A DNA stretch of 64,000 nucleotides from Vibrionales bacterium SWAT-3 (GCA_000169995.1 AAZW01000004.1:62001-126000); one strand, 5' to 3'. Positions 46,366 through 56,814 are shown, numbered from the stretch's first letter. Program-made: numbers and translations. Notes: generated by a model from the letters alone, not told the origin.

Positions 46366-48518
46366 GCACATTTTGGAACTTATGGGCGGCACTTTTAACC
46401 ATAATATTCTTTGTTCTAATGGTATCCGTTGTCGTTAAATACTGGCGTAGTAATCACAAGGCCGACGAGGACCACACCGTTGGCACCTTTGACGGCATTG
46501 AAGAGAAAGACGCTCCGCCACCTAAATTGCTGTTTGTCAGTTATGCCGTCGCCTTCTCGCTCTCCGCAGGCTACCTTGTGTTGTACCCTGGGATTGGTGA
46601 ATGGGAAGGCTTAGTCGATTGGCAGCAAAGTGACGACAAACTCAGTTCGCCTACCACTACCCTTGATGAGCAGTTTGCCCTAACAAGTGAAACCACTTTG
46701 GCTGGGTTAGCAGAGGTACCTGAGATCGTAAGCAGCGGTCAGATCTTATTCCAAACCCATTGTGCCGCTTGTCACCGAGATAACGCTCAAGGGCAAAAAC
46801 ACTTCCCTAACTTGATCGACCAAGAGTGGTTGTATGGTGGCAGTGATGAAGCCATTATTCATTCTATTGCCAAAGGGCGGAACGGTGCGATGCCGGGTTG
46901 GAGTGAAATCATGCGCCCAGATGAAGTGGCAAAGGTCTCCTACTACCTTGCGTCATTGAATCAACGCCACACAGATGTACCTGAGGTCAAAGTCGAACTC
47001 GGCAAAACCTTGTTCACTAAATACTGCTCTTCTTGCCATGCCGACGGCTCCGTTGCCAACCCTCAAATAGGTGTGCCAGACCTGTCCGACGACATATGGC
47101 TCCACGGAGGCAGCATTGAAGAGATTCAACACACGATCAACTATGGCTTGAACAACCTGATGCCAGCGTTTGATAACCAACTAACCGAAAACGAGATACT
47201 CGCTCTAGGCGCCTATATCCGACATGCAGGAGAAGCTGAACAGCAGAGAATTGCAAACTTGGATGCTCAATCTGTTGAGCGAGGAGAATATCTTGCTTAT
47301 GCCGGTGACTGTGTCGCTTGTCATAGTGCAGAGGGGGGCGAACCCTTCGCTGGTGGTCTGCCGTTTGTCACTCCTTTCGGTACTGTTTACTCAACCAACA
47401 TAACGCCTCATAACACGGAAGGTATCGGAACCTATGACTTCGACGACTTCAGAGCCGCGTTAGTTGCGGGTAAAGGTAAGAATGGCTACTTGTATCCTGC
47501 TATGCCCTACACCTCGTATCAATATCTGACCGATCAAGACATGGTCGATTTGTGGGAGTACATGCAATCCATTACTGCTGTACCAAGACGCAATGACGAT
47601 AACAGCATGATGTTCCCGTCGAACATTCGCCTAGGTCTACTTGGCTGGAATATCGTATTCATGGATACCGATCCGGTCGACTATCAAGTACCAGAGGAAC
47701 TCAAAGATAAGGTTGATGATGTCGAGAAGTGGCAACAAGGTAAATATTGGGTTGCAGGGCTTGGTCACTGTTCTGAGTGTCACACACCACGAAATATTGC
47801 ACAAGCTCTAATACCTGAGCGCATTTTCCAAGGTAACTTAATCGATGGCTGGAATGCGCCCGATATTACCGCAAACGAGCTTTATATCGACGGCTGGGAT
47901 GAAAAAACACTCACCGACTTCCTACACACAGGTCATTCAGACAAAGGCACGGCTTTCGCTGGCATGGCTGACGTAGTGAAAAATAGCCTGAGCTTGATGA
48001 CACGTGAAGATATCGAGTCGATGTCGTACTACTTACTCAGTGGTGATACCAACAACACCATAAGTAGTGATGCGGTACCGTTAGAGCCGAAAGGCTTTGA
48101 TGAAGAGTCATACGCCGCAGAGATCTACACGACTTATCGCCAAACCTGTGGTGCGTGTCATGGTGACGATGGTAAAGGGCGAGATCCTATTGCTCCTACC
48201 CTGTTGAACAATGGCATCATCATGCATAGCGATCCATTCAACACCATTGCGGTAACAGTAAGGGGCTTACAACCTACGTATCTCGACAAAGACAGAAACT
48301 TCATGCCAATGGCAAGCTTTGAAGATGTCTTATCAGATCAAAGGCTAGCTGAGCTGATCACTTTCGTCCGATTGCATCTAGGTGATAGAGACGAACCAGT
48401 CACCGCAGAGCATGTTCGAGAAGTGAGAGAAACTCTAGAAGCAGCGGGTTACGCCGGCGGCTTACATACCACGCCGGACATGTATGACCGAAGAGATAAC
48501 ACTATCAACATTCGGTAG
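46362..48518 (+). CDS. CcoP-like subunit fused to tri-haem dehydrogenase-type cytochrome c (five haems)
   Basis: 718 residues, more than twice the usual CcoP length. Two N-terminal transmembrane helices (about 8-27 and 56-76) match CcoP. Five haem motifs follow: CAACH at 134, CSSCH at 222, CVACH at 317, CSECH at 470 and CGACH at 596. The first two form the normal di-haem CcoP part. The last three resemble the tri-haem cytochrome subunit of membrane alcohol/gluconate dehydrogenases (FVTPFGTVYSTNITP after the third haem). The fusion suggests a direct electron path from a periplasmic dehydrogenase to the oxidase, though no dehydrogenase gene is adjacent. A terminator follows. Confidence 0.9.
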   Translation: MSTFWNLWAALLTIIFFVLMVSVVVKYWRSNHKADEDHTVGTFDGIEEKDAPPPKLLFVSYAVAFSLSAGYLVLYPGIGEWEGLVDWQQSDDKLSSPTTTLDEQFALTSETTLAGLAEVPEIVSSGQILFQTHCAACHRDNAQGQKHFPNLIDQEWLYGGSDEAIIHSIAKGRNGAMPGWSEIMRPDEVAKVSYYLASLNQRHTDVPEVKVELGKTLFTKYCSSCHADGSVANPQIGVPDLSDDIWLHGGSIEEIQHTINYGLNNLMPAFDNQLTENEILALGAYIRHAGEAEQQRIANLDAQSVERGEYLAYAGDCVACHSAEGGEPFAGGLPFVTPFGTVYSTNITPHNTEGIGTYDFDDFRAALVAGKGKNGYLYPAMPYTSYQYLTDQDMVDLWEYMQSITAVPRRNDDNSMMFPSNIRLGLLGWNIVFMDTDPVDYQVPEELKDKVDDVEKWQQGKYWVAGLGHCSECHTPRNIAQALIPERIFQGNLIDGWNAPDITANELYIDGWDEKTLTDFLHTGHSDKGTAFAGMADVVKNSLSLMTREDIESMSYYLLSGDTNNTISSDAVPLEPKGFDEESYAAEIYTTYRQTCGACHGDDGKGRDPIAPTLLNNGIIMHSDPFNTIAVTVRGLQPTYLDKDRNFMPMASFEDVLSDQRLAELITFVRLHLGDRDEPVTAEHVREVRETLEAAGYAGGLHTTPDMYDRRDNTINIR

Positions 48519-48546
48519 CATTACTTCAATTTATTGAAGGTAGAAC

Positions 48547-48575
48547 AAAGGAGACCTGAGTGTCTCCTTTTCTTT
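48547..48575 (+). terminator. Rho-independent terminator of cbb3 operon
   Basis: Stem AAAGGAGAC/GTCTCCTTT with a 6-base loop and T-rich tail, 29 bases past the stop. Confidence 0.92.
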
Positions 48576-48729
48576 TGCGCTTTAAACGCCCTTTGTCACT
48601 ACAACACAACTATAACTAACTGATTACACAATTAAGCAGACTTGCACATAATGCGATCAATCTCGCAGAACAAAGATGACACCAAGTGCATAATACGCAA
48701 AATTTTATAATGAGTTACTAAGGACTGAT

Positions 48730-48957
48730 ATGGATACAACTACATTCATCTACGATACGTTGGAAGGTCTATCGAGCGCGAAACCACAGCAACACGCTCA
48801 AATCCGCCAAAATCTATATAACCATCTAGATCTATCATTTGAGAAGCAGTTGGCTTTGTATTCATCCGTTCTTGGTCCAGCAAGTGCTGGTAGATTGACC
48901 GATTTAGACAGTGCAGTAATGTCTGCACGCAAGATTGTCGGCTTAGAAAACAACTAA
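48730..48957 (+). CDS. Small soluble protein, unknown
   Basis: 75 residues, with AAGGA before the ATG and its own terminator after it, which supports a real single-gene unit. Sequence is helical with no membrane segment or known motif. Confidence 0.65.
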   Translation: MDTTTFIYDTLEGLSSAKPQQHAQIRQNLYNHLDLSFEKQLALYSSVLGPASAGRLTDLDSAVMSARKIVGLENN

Positions 48958-48979
48958 TCTGTCGTCCAAGCGAATTTTG

Positions 48980-49009
48980 AAAAAACGCTGCCTTGTGCAG
49001 CGTTTTTTT
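48980..49009 (+). terminator. Rho-independent terminator
   Basis: Stem AAAAACGCTGC/GCAGCGTTTTT, 22 bases after the preceding small gene. Confidence 0.93.
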
Positions 49010-49245
49010 ATGCTTCAATTTCCCGCAGGTACAACTTCTCATTGCTGCCCATTCTCAACACTCTATCCGGATGAATAACGATTTAGAGTAATAATCTCGA
49101 ACACTGATAAGTGCAATTTGTTGAAATTTTCAAGTTGCAACCATTCTCATTTGGTTAATCTTATGTTCCATTTTTAACAGGTGTGTAACGACGATAATGG
49201 CGCTAATGTTAGTAGCACGTTAACCACACAGCGGATGGAAGAATC

Positions 49246-49428
49246 ATGAGAGTACTTATTGAATACACACAGACAGGCAAATATCGTGATCAAGCTTGGG
49301 AAGCACTGACCATTCGCTCGAAAGGCGAGATTCAAGCTGTGACCCCATCTTACGCGGCTCAACTTATCGAACAAAATCGCGCCTGCTTAACCACAACAGA
49401 ACATCAAGATATCGTCATCCAACCTTAA
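49246..49428 (+). CDS. Small soluble protein, unknown
   Basis: 60 residues, with GGAAG before the ATG and a terminator after it. No domain recognised. The isolated transcription unit supports its reality. Confidence 0.6.
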   Translation: MRVLIEYTQTGKYRDQAWEALTIRSKGEIQAVTPSYAAQLIEQNRACLTTTEHQDIVIQP

Positions 49429-49484
49429 TGGCTTATTGAGCTACCCCTCCTAGTTCCTTAAATCGAATAGTTCGATGACCTAAC

Positions 49485-49517
49485 AAAAACGCTGCACGGA
49501 TGCAGCGTTTTCTTTTT
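49485..49517. terminator. Rho-independent terminator
   Basis: Stem AAAACGCTGCA/TGCAGCGTTTT then CTTTTTC. It shares its core with the terminator at 48980. Confidence 0.92.
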
Positions 49518-49567
49518 CTAACGTCGCTTATTTTTTAACGTCTTTGTTTCAGGTAGGGCTAGCGAGA

Positions 49568-50860
49568 TTACTTTGGCAAATTCTCTAATGCTTCAACCAT
49601 GGTCATCAGCTTGTCTACGATTCTTTCGCCGTCTACTCGTAAGCCGTTGTGCTCATATTCATTAGTGATCCACGCTTTTGAGTTTGGAATGTTCGCCAGT
49701 GTTTCACGGCTGTAATCCAGTTCAACGTACATGTCGTCAGCATAAACAGCACACGCCATAGGCACGGTATTCTTGCCAAGCTGCTCTGCGTTGTACAAAG
49801 TACCCCAATCTGACTTCTCAGCTAAGATATTCGCCGCTTCACGCAGTGGCTTCAGTGTTTCTAATTGGTCAAACATCCATGGATAGACCATTTCTCCTGT
49901 AAACCAGAACTCATTTCCCGATTGGTAATTAAAGTGTGGATACTGCTCGCGTACTCGATGAGCTGACCAATTTGATGCTGTGCCTTGGCAATAGATAGAT
50001 TCATGCAAAATCGCGTAGATTGGATTGGTTAGGTAACCCTGCTCTTGTTGCATTTGATTTAGGAAGCTATAGCTCAGTTGCTTTTTACCGTTCACTTCAA
50101 CAAACGCACTCTCTAATGTGAAGTACATAGGAAGATTTGCTTCGCCAGCACCAAGGTTAATACCAATCAATTGGAACTGTTCAACAGTAAATACCTGACC
50201 GTTTGGTAACTTCACTTCATTGTTAAGTAGATAATCAGAGATCTCACGGCACATGGCTTGTGCTTGAGGGAATTGAGCAAAGAAGGCTCTGTTTTTATCT
50301 TCAACACGCTTATAGGTCGCACGGTATACATCATCAGCTTCACGTTCAATAGACGGAATACCGCCCGTCACATAGCAGCGTTGCAAGCTTTTCGGGAACA
50401 GTGATAAGTAGCTTAGAGTGCAAAAGCCACCAAAGCTCTGGCCAATCGTCGACCACTGCTTAACACCAAATTGCTCACGAATCGCTTCGGCATCACGAAC
50501 AATGTTGTCGGCCCTAAAGTGCGTCAGATATTCAGCTTGTTGCTCTGGAGACAGGTGCGCCAAAGTTTCATGGCTAATTACCGTGCTATTGCCAGTACCA
50601 CGCTGATCAAGAAGCAGAACGCGGTAGTTTTGTAAGGCACGTTTCATCCAACCGGATTCTCCACTCACACGAGGAGAAGGAAAGCCTGGTCCACCCTGAA
50701 AGTAGATCAACCAAGGTAGCGCTTGGCTGTCTTTTGCTAGATCGACAACTTCACGAGCGAATACTTGAATCTGCTGCCCATCTTTCGCTTGATAATCAAG
50801 TGGTAGTTCAAAATAGTGCTGACGATACAGGGTGGTTCCATCTATAAACTTAGCTTGCAC
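49568..50860 (-). CDS. Alpha/beta hydrolase, proline iminopeptidase-like (S33)
   Basis: 430 residues, GTG start at 50860 with AGGA upstream. It has the oxyanion-hole motif QGGPGFPSPR, DQRGTGNS, the nucleophile elbow GQSFGGF (Ser), a late Asp region (YADDMYVELD) and the His in EYEHNGLR. No signal peptide. Expected to cleave N-terminal proline or similar residues from peptides in the cytoplasm. Confidence 0.9.
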   Translation of the reverse strand: MQAKFIDGTTLYRQHYFELPLDYQAKDGQQIQVFAREVVDLAKDSQALPWLIYFQGGPGFPSPRVSGESGWMKRALQNYRVLLLDQRGTGNSTVISHETLAHLSPEQQAEYLTHFRADNIVRDAEAIREQFGVKQWSTIGQSFGGFCTLSYLSLFPKSLQRCYVTGGIPSIEREADDVYRATYKRVEDKNRAFFAQFPQAQAMCREISDYLLNNEVKLPNGQVFTVEQFQLIGINLGAGEANLPMYFTLESAFVEVNGKKQLSYSFLNQMQQEQGYLTNPIYAILHESIYCQGTASNWSAHRVREQYPHFNYQSGNEFWFTGEMVYPWMFDQLETLKPLREAANILAEKSDWGTLYNAEQLGKNTVPMACAVYADDMYVELDYSRETLANIPNSKAWITNEYEHNGLRVDGERIVDKLMTMVEALENLPK

Positions 50861-51098
50861 GCTTCATTCCTTTTTATCTGATTCTAATGTCATCGGGACG
50901 AATAAAAGTGGCGCCATATGGCACACATAGTTAGCAAGATACGCATAGTAGGTCGTAAATGAAACCGTTTGTTTAGCATGAATGTGAAGGTGCGTCATTT
51001 GACTGCTCAAGGAGTGTTCGTATCGTAACAACCTGTGTCAAAACAGCGTGTTTTTGAGGCTTTATCAACAGCTCAGTAGATAAAGCCGTGGGAAAATA

Positions 51099-51138
51099 AA
51101 AAGAGCTTAACGAAGTGAGGATACGTTAAGCTCTTTTG
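51099..51138. terminator. Strong bidirectional terminator
   Basis: A 14-bp stem AAAAGAGCTTAACG/CGTTAAGCTCTTTT with an 11-base loop, 39 bases past the DUF3726 stop. Confidence 0.95.
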
Positions 51139-51176
51139 GTGTTATCTGATGTTACTATTGCGGTAAATTCAATCCG

Positions 51177-51914
51177 CTATGAGGCGACTAACTCTCCTGC
51201 CCCTTGAATTGAACGTTGGCTATTCTCAACCAGAATCGCAGTGGCCGTTTCTTTTAATGTCGCCCACTCTGAGTCGTTGACTTCAATGCCATCACGCCAT
51301 GCGTTTTCTTGTGTCTTAAATAATGACTCAGACGTGACATGTGTTTGGTAGCCATCTGACAAGCGTTCGATATCGAAATCCTGGACGGAAAGTTCGATGG
51401 TCATATTATGGATATGTTCGTCCGATGTCAGAGGCAAATCTGATAAAAACAGCTCTGGAGCAACGCAACCACGGTTAAGCACATACAAAGTACTCTTAGG
51501 GTTAGAGCCGTTGTCCCAACGTGCAGTGCACGCAATACCTTTCGCGGCCAATTTCACAAGCTCGCTGTACGCTAGCCAGCGGTTATGACAGTTGTTGAGC
51601 TCAATCTTAAGCGATTTGTTACCGACCATTTTTTCAATCGCGTAATCCATCACCACAGGAAGATGGCACGCCAAGCTTGCCTTATGTAAGTCAACTTCGA
51701 CCGTGTTATCACTAGTCACTTGAATATCAACTGGGCAGTCGTCCTCTAGACCTATAAAGTTGCTCGCATTATTAAAATGACGCACACCATCCAAGCCTAC
51801 CATTTGTAAATCAGCCACCATGTTCGCTATCACATCGGCTTCACCACATGTACGGCGCATCCCTAAAAAGGCTTTGTTGACGGCCGCGACCAATTCATTG
51901 TGAGAAACGATCAT
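51177..51914 (-). CDS. DUF3726 protein
   Basis: 245 residues, cytosolic. It starts MIVSHNELVAAVNKAFLGMR, typical of the DUF3726 family. Its ATG overlaps the preceding stop (ATGA), so it is coupled to the 593-residue unknown protein. Biochemical role unknown; the neighbourhood suggests amine catabolism. Confidence 0.78.
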   Translation of the reverse strand: MIVSHNELVAAVNKAFLGMRRTCGEADVIANMVADLQMVGLDGVRHFNNASNFIGLEDDCPVDIQVTSDNTVEVDLHKASLACHLPVVMDYAIEKMVGNKSLKIELNNCHNRWLAYSELVKLAAKGIACTARWDNGSNPKSTLYVLNRGCVAPELFLSDLPLTSDEHIHNMTIELSVQDFDIERLSDGYQTHVTSESLFKTQENAWRDGIEVNDSEWATLKETATAILVENSQRSIQGAGELVAS

Positions 51915-53692
51915 AGCGATTTACCTCCATGTTGAGCATTGATATGTGTAGGAACGTTATGTGAGCCAGCAAGCTCCGCTTCACTTGGTAAGACTGGGAA
52001 CACCCACTCGTCCTGATGAATTTCATCAAGCAGTGGCGCACCTTGGAAAAACGTCACTCGTACCCAACGGTCTGAGCGAGGATCAAACTTAGTTGCACCA
52101 AACATAGCCAGTTTGCAACGTAACAGATGCATCGGCAGCGACTCTTTATGAAGCACATTCATTTGAATGTCCCCCATCGCTTTGTTGCCCAGTGTCCATA
52201 CGCGGCGAGCTATAGCACGATGCTGTGGCCGTTTTACTAAGAACTCGGCTAACGAGAGCTCCGGCGTAAACTGCAATAAAGCATGGTACAAACGATAAGC
52301 TTGACGACCGATATCTAACGGCAGTTCACGCTCTTCACCCAGCTCTTCACCTCGAACACCGAGTCTTGGCTCTTCTTTGTCTTGAGAGCGATACCAGAAC
52401 CAGTAGTTGTTCTCAGCCTTAGTAAAGTCCGTTGTAATTGCCCAGCGGTACTTCTCTTCTAAGATCACCAACAGATCTTGTATTTTCTTACCGCTAGGAA
52501 GTGACAGTGTCTCGCTACAATTCATCTGCTCCTGATGGGCGTCCACTAATTCTGGGTATAATTCCATCAAGCATGAGATAAGGATTTCTTGGGCTTCCAT
52601 ACTCATGTGCTTAGATTGTTCAACTAACTGCGCCCATGTATCACATTGGCTGACAGACACTTCTAACGATTGCTCTGCGTGTTTCAACTCATCCACAGCA
52701 GCTTTGTTCAGCTCTTGCTGATTTTCATTGATGGTAACGACTTGTTCTAAATGATAAATCGCTTTTTTAACTAATCTGCGTAGTGGCTTGATCAACGCCG
52801 TATCCGTGTGATTAGCCAACACGTCAGCTAATGCATGCTCACGGGTCGTCATCCATTGATCGACAATACTTGGGTGGTTAATCAGGTATGGCGCCATACC
52901 TAAACCTGTCGCATTCCCTACACCTAGGTAACGTTGTAAGCCTCTGTGCAAGGTAATCGCTTGCTCACCACCTTGTTGCTCTGCTAGGTAATGAACCCAA
53001 TCCAGGCTGAATTCACGCAGCATGTATACCGCACACATTTGAGCGCTAAACGACTGATTGAAATCTGGGTTCTTCTCTAGAATTTTGAAGTCAGCAATAC
53101 CGAACTTACCATTGCCATAAACCGCAGTCGTTCTCAGGATATAACCAACTTCCGCTAACTCTTTTGGCGTTGGTTGAACCCCTTTAGCCAAGTGGCTCAC
53201 TATGTGTTCAAACACACGCACACTTTTGTTGGCACGGGCCAGAACAAGCACATTGTTAGGATTACGGCCTGCTTCTTGTAGCGGTACATTCGCACGAAGT
53301 CTCTCAAGTAGAGCGACATCCACATCACCAAGAACCAAAGCAAATGTTACGTCCCACTTTTCAGCAATTACACGGTCATTTCGTTCGTCGTCTGCAATCT
53401 CATCGCAGAACACAACCAAATGATAAACATGGTTTGGCGTCTGTAGCTTATAGATAGCATGACCATACCCTTGAGGGTCTAATTGCCACTCATGCTTAGT
53501 CACTTTCCATTGCTGTTGCGCCATTTTGCGAATCAAAGTTCTTACGAAGCTGATGCGTGTTTGGTGCATAGCACCTAGTCTTTCCGGTGCCATGACGACC
53601 GTTGCGTCACGTAGTGCTGATTCAGTGTAGGTAGAACGATGTGCATCCATTTTGCTCACCACCTTTGTAGTTATAAGGGTTTTGCTAGCCAT
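51911..53692 (-). CDS. Large conserved-looking protein, unknown
   Basis: 593 residues; an alternative start is ATG 53650, which has a GGTGGTGAG leader. It has no signal peptide or membrane helix and is rich in Gln, His and Arg. Notable stretches are FALVLGDVDVALLERLRANV and GKFGIADFKILEKNPDF. No family recognised with confidence. It sits between the BCCT/dipeptidase/aldehyde-dehydrogenase genes and DUF3726, all on one strand, and should act in the same pathway. Confidence 0.72.
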   Translation of the reverse strand: MASKTLITTKVVSKMDAHRSTYTESALRDATVVMAPERLGAMHQTRISFVRTLIRKMAQQQWKVTKHEWQLDPQGYGHAIYKLQTPNHVYHLVVFCDEIADDERNDRVIAEKWDVTFALVLGDVDVALLERLRANVPLQEAGRNPNNVLVLARANKSVRVFEHIVSHLAKGVQPTPKELAEVGYILRTTAVYGNGKFGIADFKILEKNPDFNQSFSAQMCAVYMLREFSLDWVHYLAEQQGGEQAITLHRGLQRYLGVGNATGLGMAPYLINHPSIVDQWMTTREHALADVLANHTDTALIKPLRRLVKKAIYHLEQVVTINENQQELNKAAVDELKHAEQSLEVSVSQCDTWAQLVEQSKHMSMEAQEILISCLMELYPELVDAHQEQMNCSETLSLPSGKKIQDLLVILEEKYRWAITTDFTKAENNYWFWYRSQDKEEPRLGVRGEELGEERELPLDIGRQAYRLYHALLQFTPELSLAEFLVKRPQHRAIARRVWTLGNKAMGDIQMNVLHKESLPMHLLRCKLAMFGATKFDPRSDRWVRVTFFQGAPLLDEIHQDEWVFPVLPSEAELAGSHNVPTHINAQHGGKSL

Positions 53693-53890
53693 TCAGAATC
53701 GATCGTTGCCGTCATTTGAAGCATTGTTGCGACAGTATGTTGGTTAGCTTTCACGTTTCTAATCGTTATTGATGTTATCGAGGTAAGCGAACTCACCCCT
53801 TATTATTTGTCCTGACTAGATCTCTTGACCTAAATAGTTGCCGTCCGATGTATCTTCACCAGTACGGGTTTTCTCTTCCTTTCGGAATCT

Positions 53891-53920
53891 GGTATCAGCC
53901 TTATTTCAAAGGCTGATACC
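53891..53920. terminator. Stable hairpin after the BCCT gene
   Basis: A 12-bp perfect stem GGTATCAGCCTT/AAGGCTGATACC with a 6-base loop. T-rich sequence follows on the plus strand and none on the minus strand, so as a terminator of the minus-strand BCCT gene it is imperfect; it may instead attenuate transcription into the next gene. Confidence 0.55.
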
Positions 53921-53979
53921 TTGTTTCTCTTTAATTTTTAGAGAGCGTTTTCTCTGCGTTTCTTTAAAGACTTGCTCTT

Positions 53980-55587
53980 CTATAAACCTTGCTCTTTAGC
54001 CATCTTGATTGCGATTTGAGGCGCATTCCAAAGCGATGGCAGTAAGATCAAGGACACCGGAACCGCTGTGATTACGATGAAAGATTGCAGCGCTGAAATA
54101 CCACCAGAGCCTAGAGAAATCAGAATCAACGCCGTTACGCCCATCATCACACCCCAGAAAGTACGGATGATTGCATTCGGCTCTGTCTCACCACTGATCA
54201 CAACACTGATGGTGTAAGTCATTGAGTCGCCAGTCGTTACGATGAAAATCGTGGTTAAGATCAGGAACAAGATAGAGATAAGCATCGGCATTGGAAGCTG
54301 CTGAGTTACCGCTAGTAGAGCACCTGGTAAGTTAAAGCCTTCAAACGCTTTACTTACGCTGCCTGGATCTGCGATTTCGAACGCAAGGCCAGAGCCACCA
54401 ACAATCGTGAACCAGAAACAAGTAACAAACGGTGCAACTAAGCTGATGGTTGAAACCAGTTGGCGAATACTACGACCGCGAGAGATACGTGCAATAAAGA
54501 TTGCCATCATTGGGCCGTAACCTAGGAACCAACCCCAGAAGAATACTGTCCACCAGCTCAACCAACCTTCGTCACCACGGTAAGTCGCCATTGGGATGAA
54601 GTTATCAATCATGCTGCCCACACCTTGAATGTAGCCATTGAAGATGAAGTTTGTTGGGCCGAAGATAAGGATGTAGACCATCAATGCCATTGCCAAAATT
54701 ACGTTGTAACGGCTTAGCATTTGCATTCCGCGGTTAAGACCACTTAATGCCGATAATGTGTATAGAACGATAGCGAACAAGATGATGATAAGCTGCGTTG
54801 TGAAGCCATCAGGAATATCAAACAATGCGTTCAGTGCGTAGCTCACTTGCAAGCCTAAGAAGCCGATAGGACCAATGGTGCCCGCCGCTACTGCGACAAT
54901 ACAACATGCATCAATCAGTGCGCCTGTGTGACCTTTCAGTGCACGCTCACCTAATACTGGGTAAAGCAAAATACGCGGTTTAAGTGGCAAGCCTTTGTCG
55001 TAGTGAAGGTGCATAACCACGATAGACGTTAAGCTGCCGACGATTGCCCATGCTAAGAAACCCCAGTGCATGAAAGATTGCGATAAAGCGTTCACCGCGC
55101 CTTGCTGTGCGTTTTCTTGTGCACCGTACAATGGTGGTGGACTAACGTAGTGAGCAATCGGCTCCGCTGCAGCCCAAAATACGCCACCACCCGCAAGTAG
55201 CGTACAGAAGATGATCGCCATCCAACGGAAACCATCCATTTCAGGTTTAGCGATGCCGCCTAGGATAACCTTGCCTGTTCGCCCTGCCGCCAGGCCAAGA
55301 CCAATAAGAAAAGTCAGAAGAAGTAGCATTTGCCAGTAAGGACCGAATACTTTTACCGACCACGCAAAGCCCGTGTTAACCAGAGTTGATAGCAGTTCGC
55401 CATCAAATAGGGCCAGTGTCACGAACAGAGCGATAAAACCGCCGCTGTACCAAAGTGCCGGGTTGGATAACCCTAATTTGTCTGAGGTAGATTCAGACTG
55501 GTTGGTGTTGCTTGTTGCATTACTTGCTGTGTGTGCTTGACCCGCATTTAAGCTTGAAGATTTCACGCTATTGGTTAAATCAGACAT
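53980..55587 (-). CDS. BCCT-family transporter
   Basis: 535 residues with about 12 transmembrane helices. The family signature is present: WTVFFWGWFLGYGPMMAIFI with RISRGRSIRQ after it. The N-terminal 45 residues are hydrophilic and Ser/Asn-rich. GGAG lies before the ATG. Such carriers import quaternary amines such as glycine betaine, carnitine or choline. Here it is linked to catabolic genes, so uptake for use as a nutrient is more likely than osmoprotection. Confidence 0.93.
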   Translation of the reverse strand: MSDLTNSVKSSSLNAGQAHTASNATSNTNQSESTSDKLGLSNPALWYSGGFIALFVTLALFDGELLSTLVNTGFAWSVKVFGPYWQMLLLLTFLIGLGLAAGRTGKVILGGIAKPEMDGFRWMAIIFCTLLAGGGVFWAAAEPIAHYVSPPPLYGAQENAQQGAVNALSQSFMHWGFLAWAIVGSLTSIVVMHLHYDKGLPLKPRILLYPVLGERALKGHTGALIDACCIVAVAAGTIGPIGFLGLQVSYALNALFDIPDGFTTQLIIILFAIVLYTLSALSGLNRGMQMLSRYNVILAMALMVYILIFGPTNFIFNGYIQGVGSMIDNFIPMATYRGDEGWLSWWTVFFWGWFLGYGPMMAIFIARISRGRSIRQLVSTISLVAPFVTCFWFTIVGGSGLAFEIADPGSVSKAFEGFNLPGALLAVTQQLPMPMLISILFLILTTIFIVTTGDSMTYTISVVISGETEPNAIIRTFWGVMMGVTALILISLGSGGISALQSFIVITAVPVSLILLPSLWNAPQIAIKMAKEQGL

Positions 55588-55818
55588 ACTCTGACTCCAG
55601 AGGTTTCTTTGCAGCTGTCATAAAAATGATGACTACAAGGGTGTATTTAACACCTGCCCTATTATTTTTGTGTTGAGCAGGCTAATCCATGTTTGGGTTA
55701 CCGCGTTGCGAAATAGACCGTTGTTCCTTTTGAATAGTGAATTTGGTTAAAGCAGTACTCGCTAAATGAACGTATTTAGAAGACTGCTCATTAGATGCTG
55801 ACTAGTGAGAAAAACGAC

Positions 55819-56814
55819 TTAACCTTGGCTTTGAGGCTCTAGGCCATCTTTCAAAAAGTTAAACCAGTTTTCTCCTAAGACTTGTCCAGCTTCAGACTCG
55901 CTAAAACCATGACGCATCAATCCGTTATAAATATTTTCCATACCCGAACTACCACAGAACCAAGGCAACGCATCAGGCCAACCTGAGTTATTCGCAGAGC
56001 CTTCGCCGTAGTCCATCGCTTTAGACCAACGACCATTTCTCATCCATTCAAGAACCGCTTGAGGCTGGTTTAAGCATAGATCACTACCAATACCGAGGTG
56101 CTCGACGCCAACCATGTCAGCAGTGGTCGCAACCATCTGACAGAAGTCTTCCAGGGTACATTGGCTGCCGTTTGGTAGGTGGAATGGGTATAAGCTGAAT
56201 CCGATTAAGCCACCGCGTGCAGTGAGCGCTTTAATCACATCGTTTGATTTGTTACGAAGTGCATCATGAGCAAACGTCGGGTTCGCGTGGCTGATACAAA
56301 TAGGACGAGAAGACAAATCTATCGCTTCAAGAGTTGAGCGCTCGGCACTGTGGGACATATCGATGATCATGCCCACTCGGTTCATCTCTTCGATGGCTTG
56401 CTTACCAAAGCGAGTAATACCGGTATCGTTCTTCTCGTAACAACCCGTCGCCAATAAGCTCTGGTTGTTGTAAGTCAGCTGCATGATCAAAAGACCCTGC
56501 TTACGCATCACTTCGATAAGACCAATCTCATCATCGATTGGAGAACAGTTCTGAGCGCCTAAGAAAATGCCGACTTTGCCCGTTGCTTTTGCAGTCTCAA
56601 CATCAGCCATTGAGTGAATCGGCATGATAAGATCTGCGTTCTGCTCGAATCTTAAGTTCCACTCTGCAAAGCGAGATAAGGTTTCACGAGCTGTCTCGTG
56701 GTAAACCGCGGTAGCGTGAACTGCTGTAATGCCGCTTGCCTTTAGTGTTTGGAAATATTCTCTGTTCCAATTGCAGTATTGCAATCCATCTATAACAATC
56801 CGTTGCTGGTACAT
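55819..56814 (-). CDS. Membrane dipeptidase-family (M19) hydrolase
   Basis: ATG 56814 is chosen, with AGGAG six bases before; a GTG at 56820 is the alternative. About 331 residues in a TIM-barrel. Metal-ligand-type motifs are DMSHS, CISHANP and GIGSDL; the usual first HxD pair is less clear (IDGLQYCNW). No signal peptide, so cytosolic. M19 proteins of this kind occur next to dimethylglycine/betaine catabolism genes in Pseudomonas (the PA5396 type). The true substrate is not established. Confidence 0.85.
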   Translation of the reverse strand: MYQQRIVIDGLQYCNWNREYFQTLKASGITAVHATAVYHETARETLSRFAEWNLRFEQNADLIMPIHSMADVETAKATGKVGIFLGAQNCSPIDDEIGLIEVMRKQGLLIMQLTYNNQSLLATGCYEKNDTGITRFGKQAIEEMNRVGMIIDMSHSAERSTLEAIDLSSRPICISHANPTFAHDALRNKSNDVIKALTARGGLIGFSLYPFHLPNGSQCTLEDFCQMVATTADMVGVEHLGIGSDLCLNQPQAVLEWMRNGRWSKAMDYGEGSANNSGWPDALPWFCGSSGMENIYNGLMRHGFSESEAGQVLGENWFNFLKDGLEPQSQG

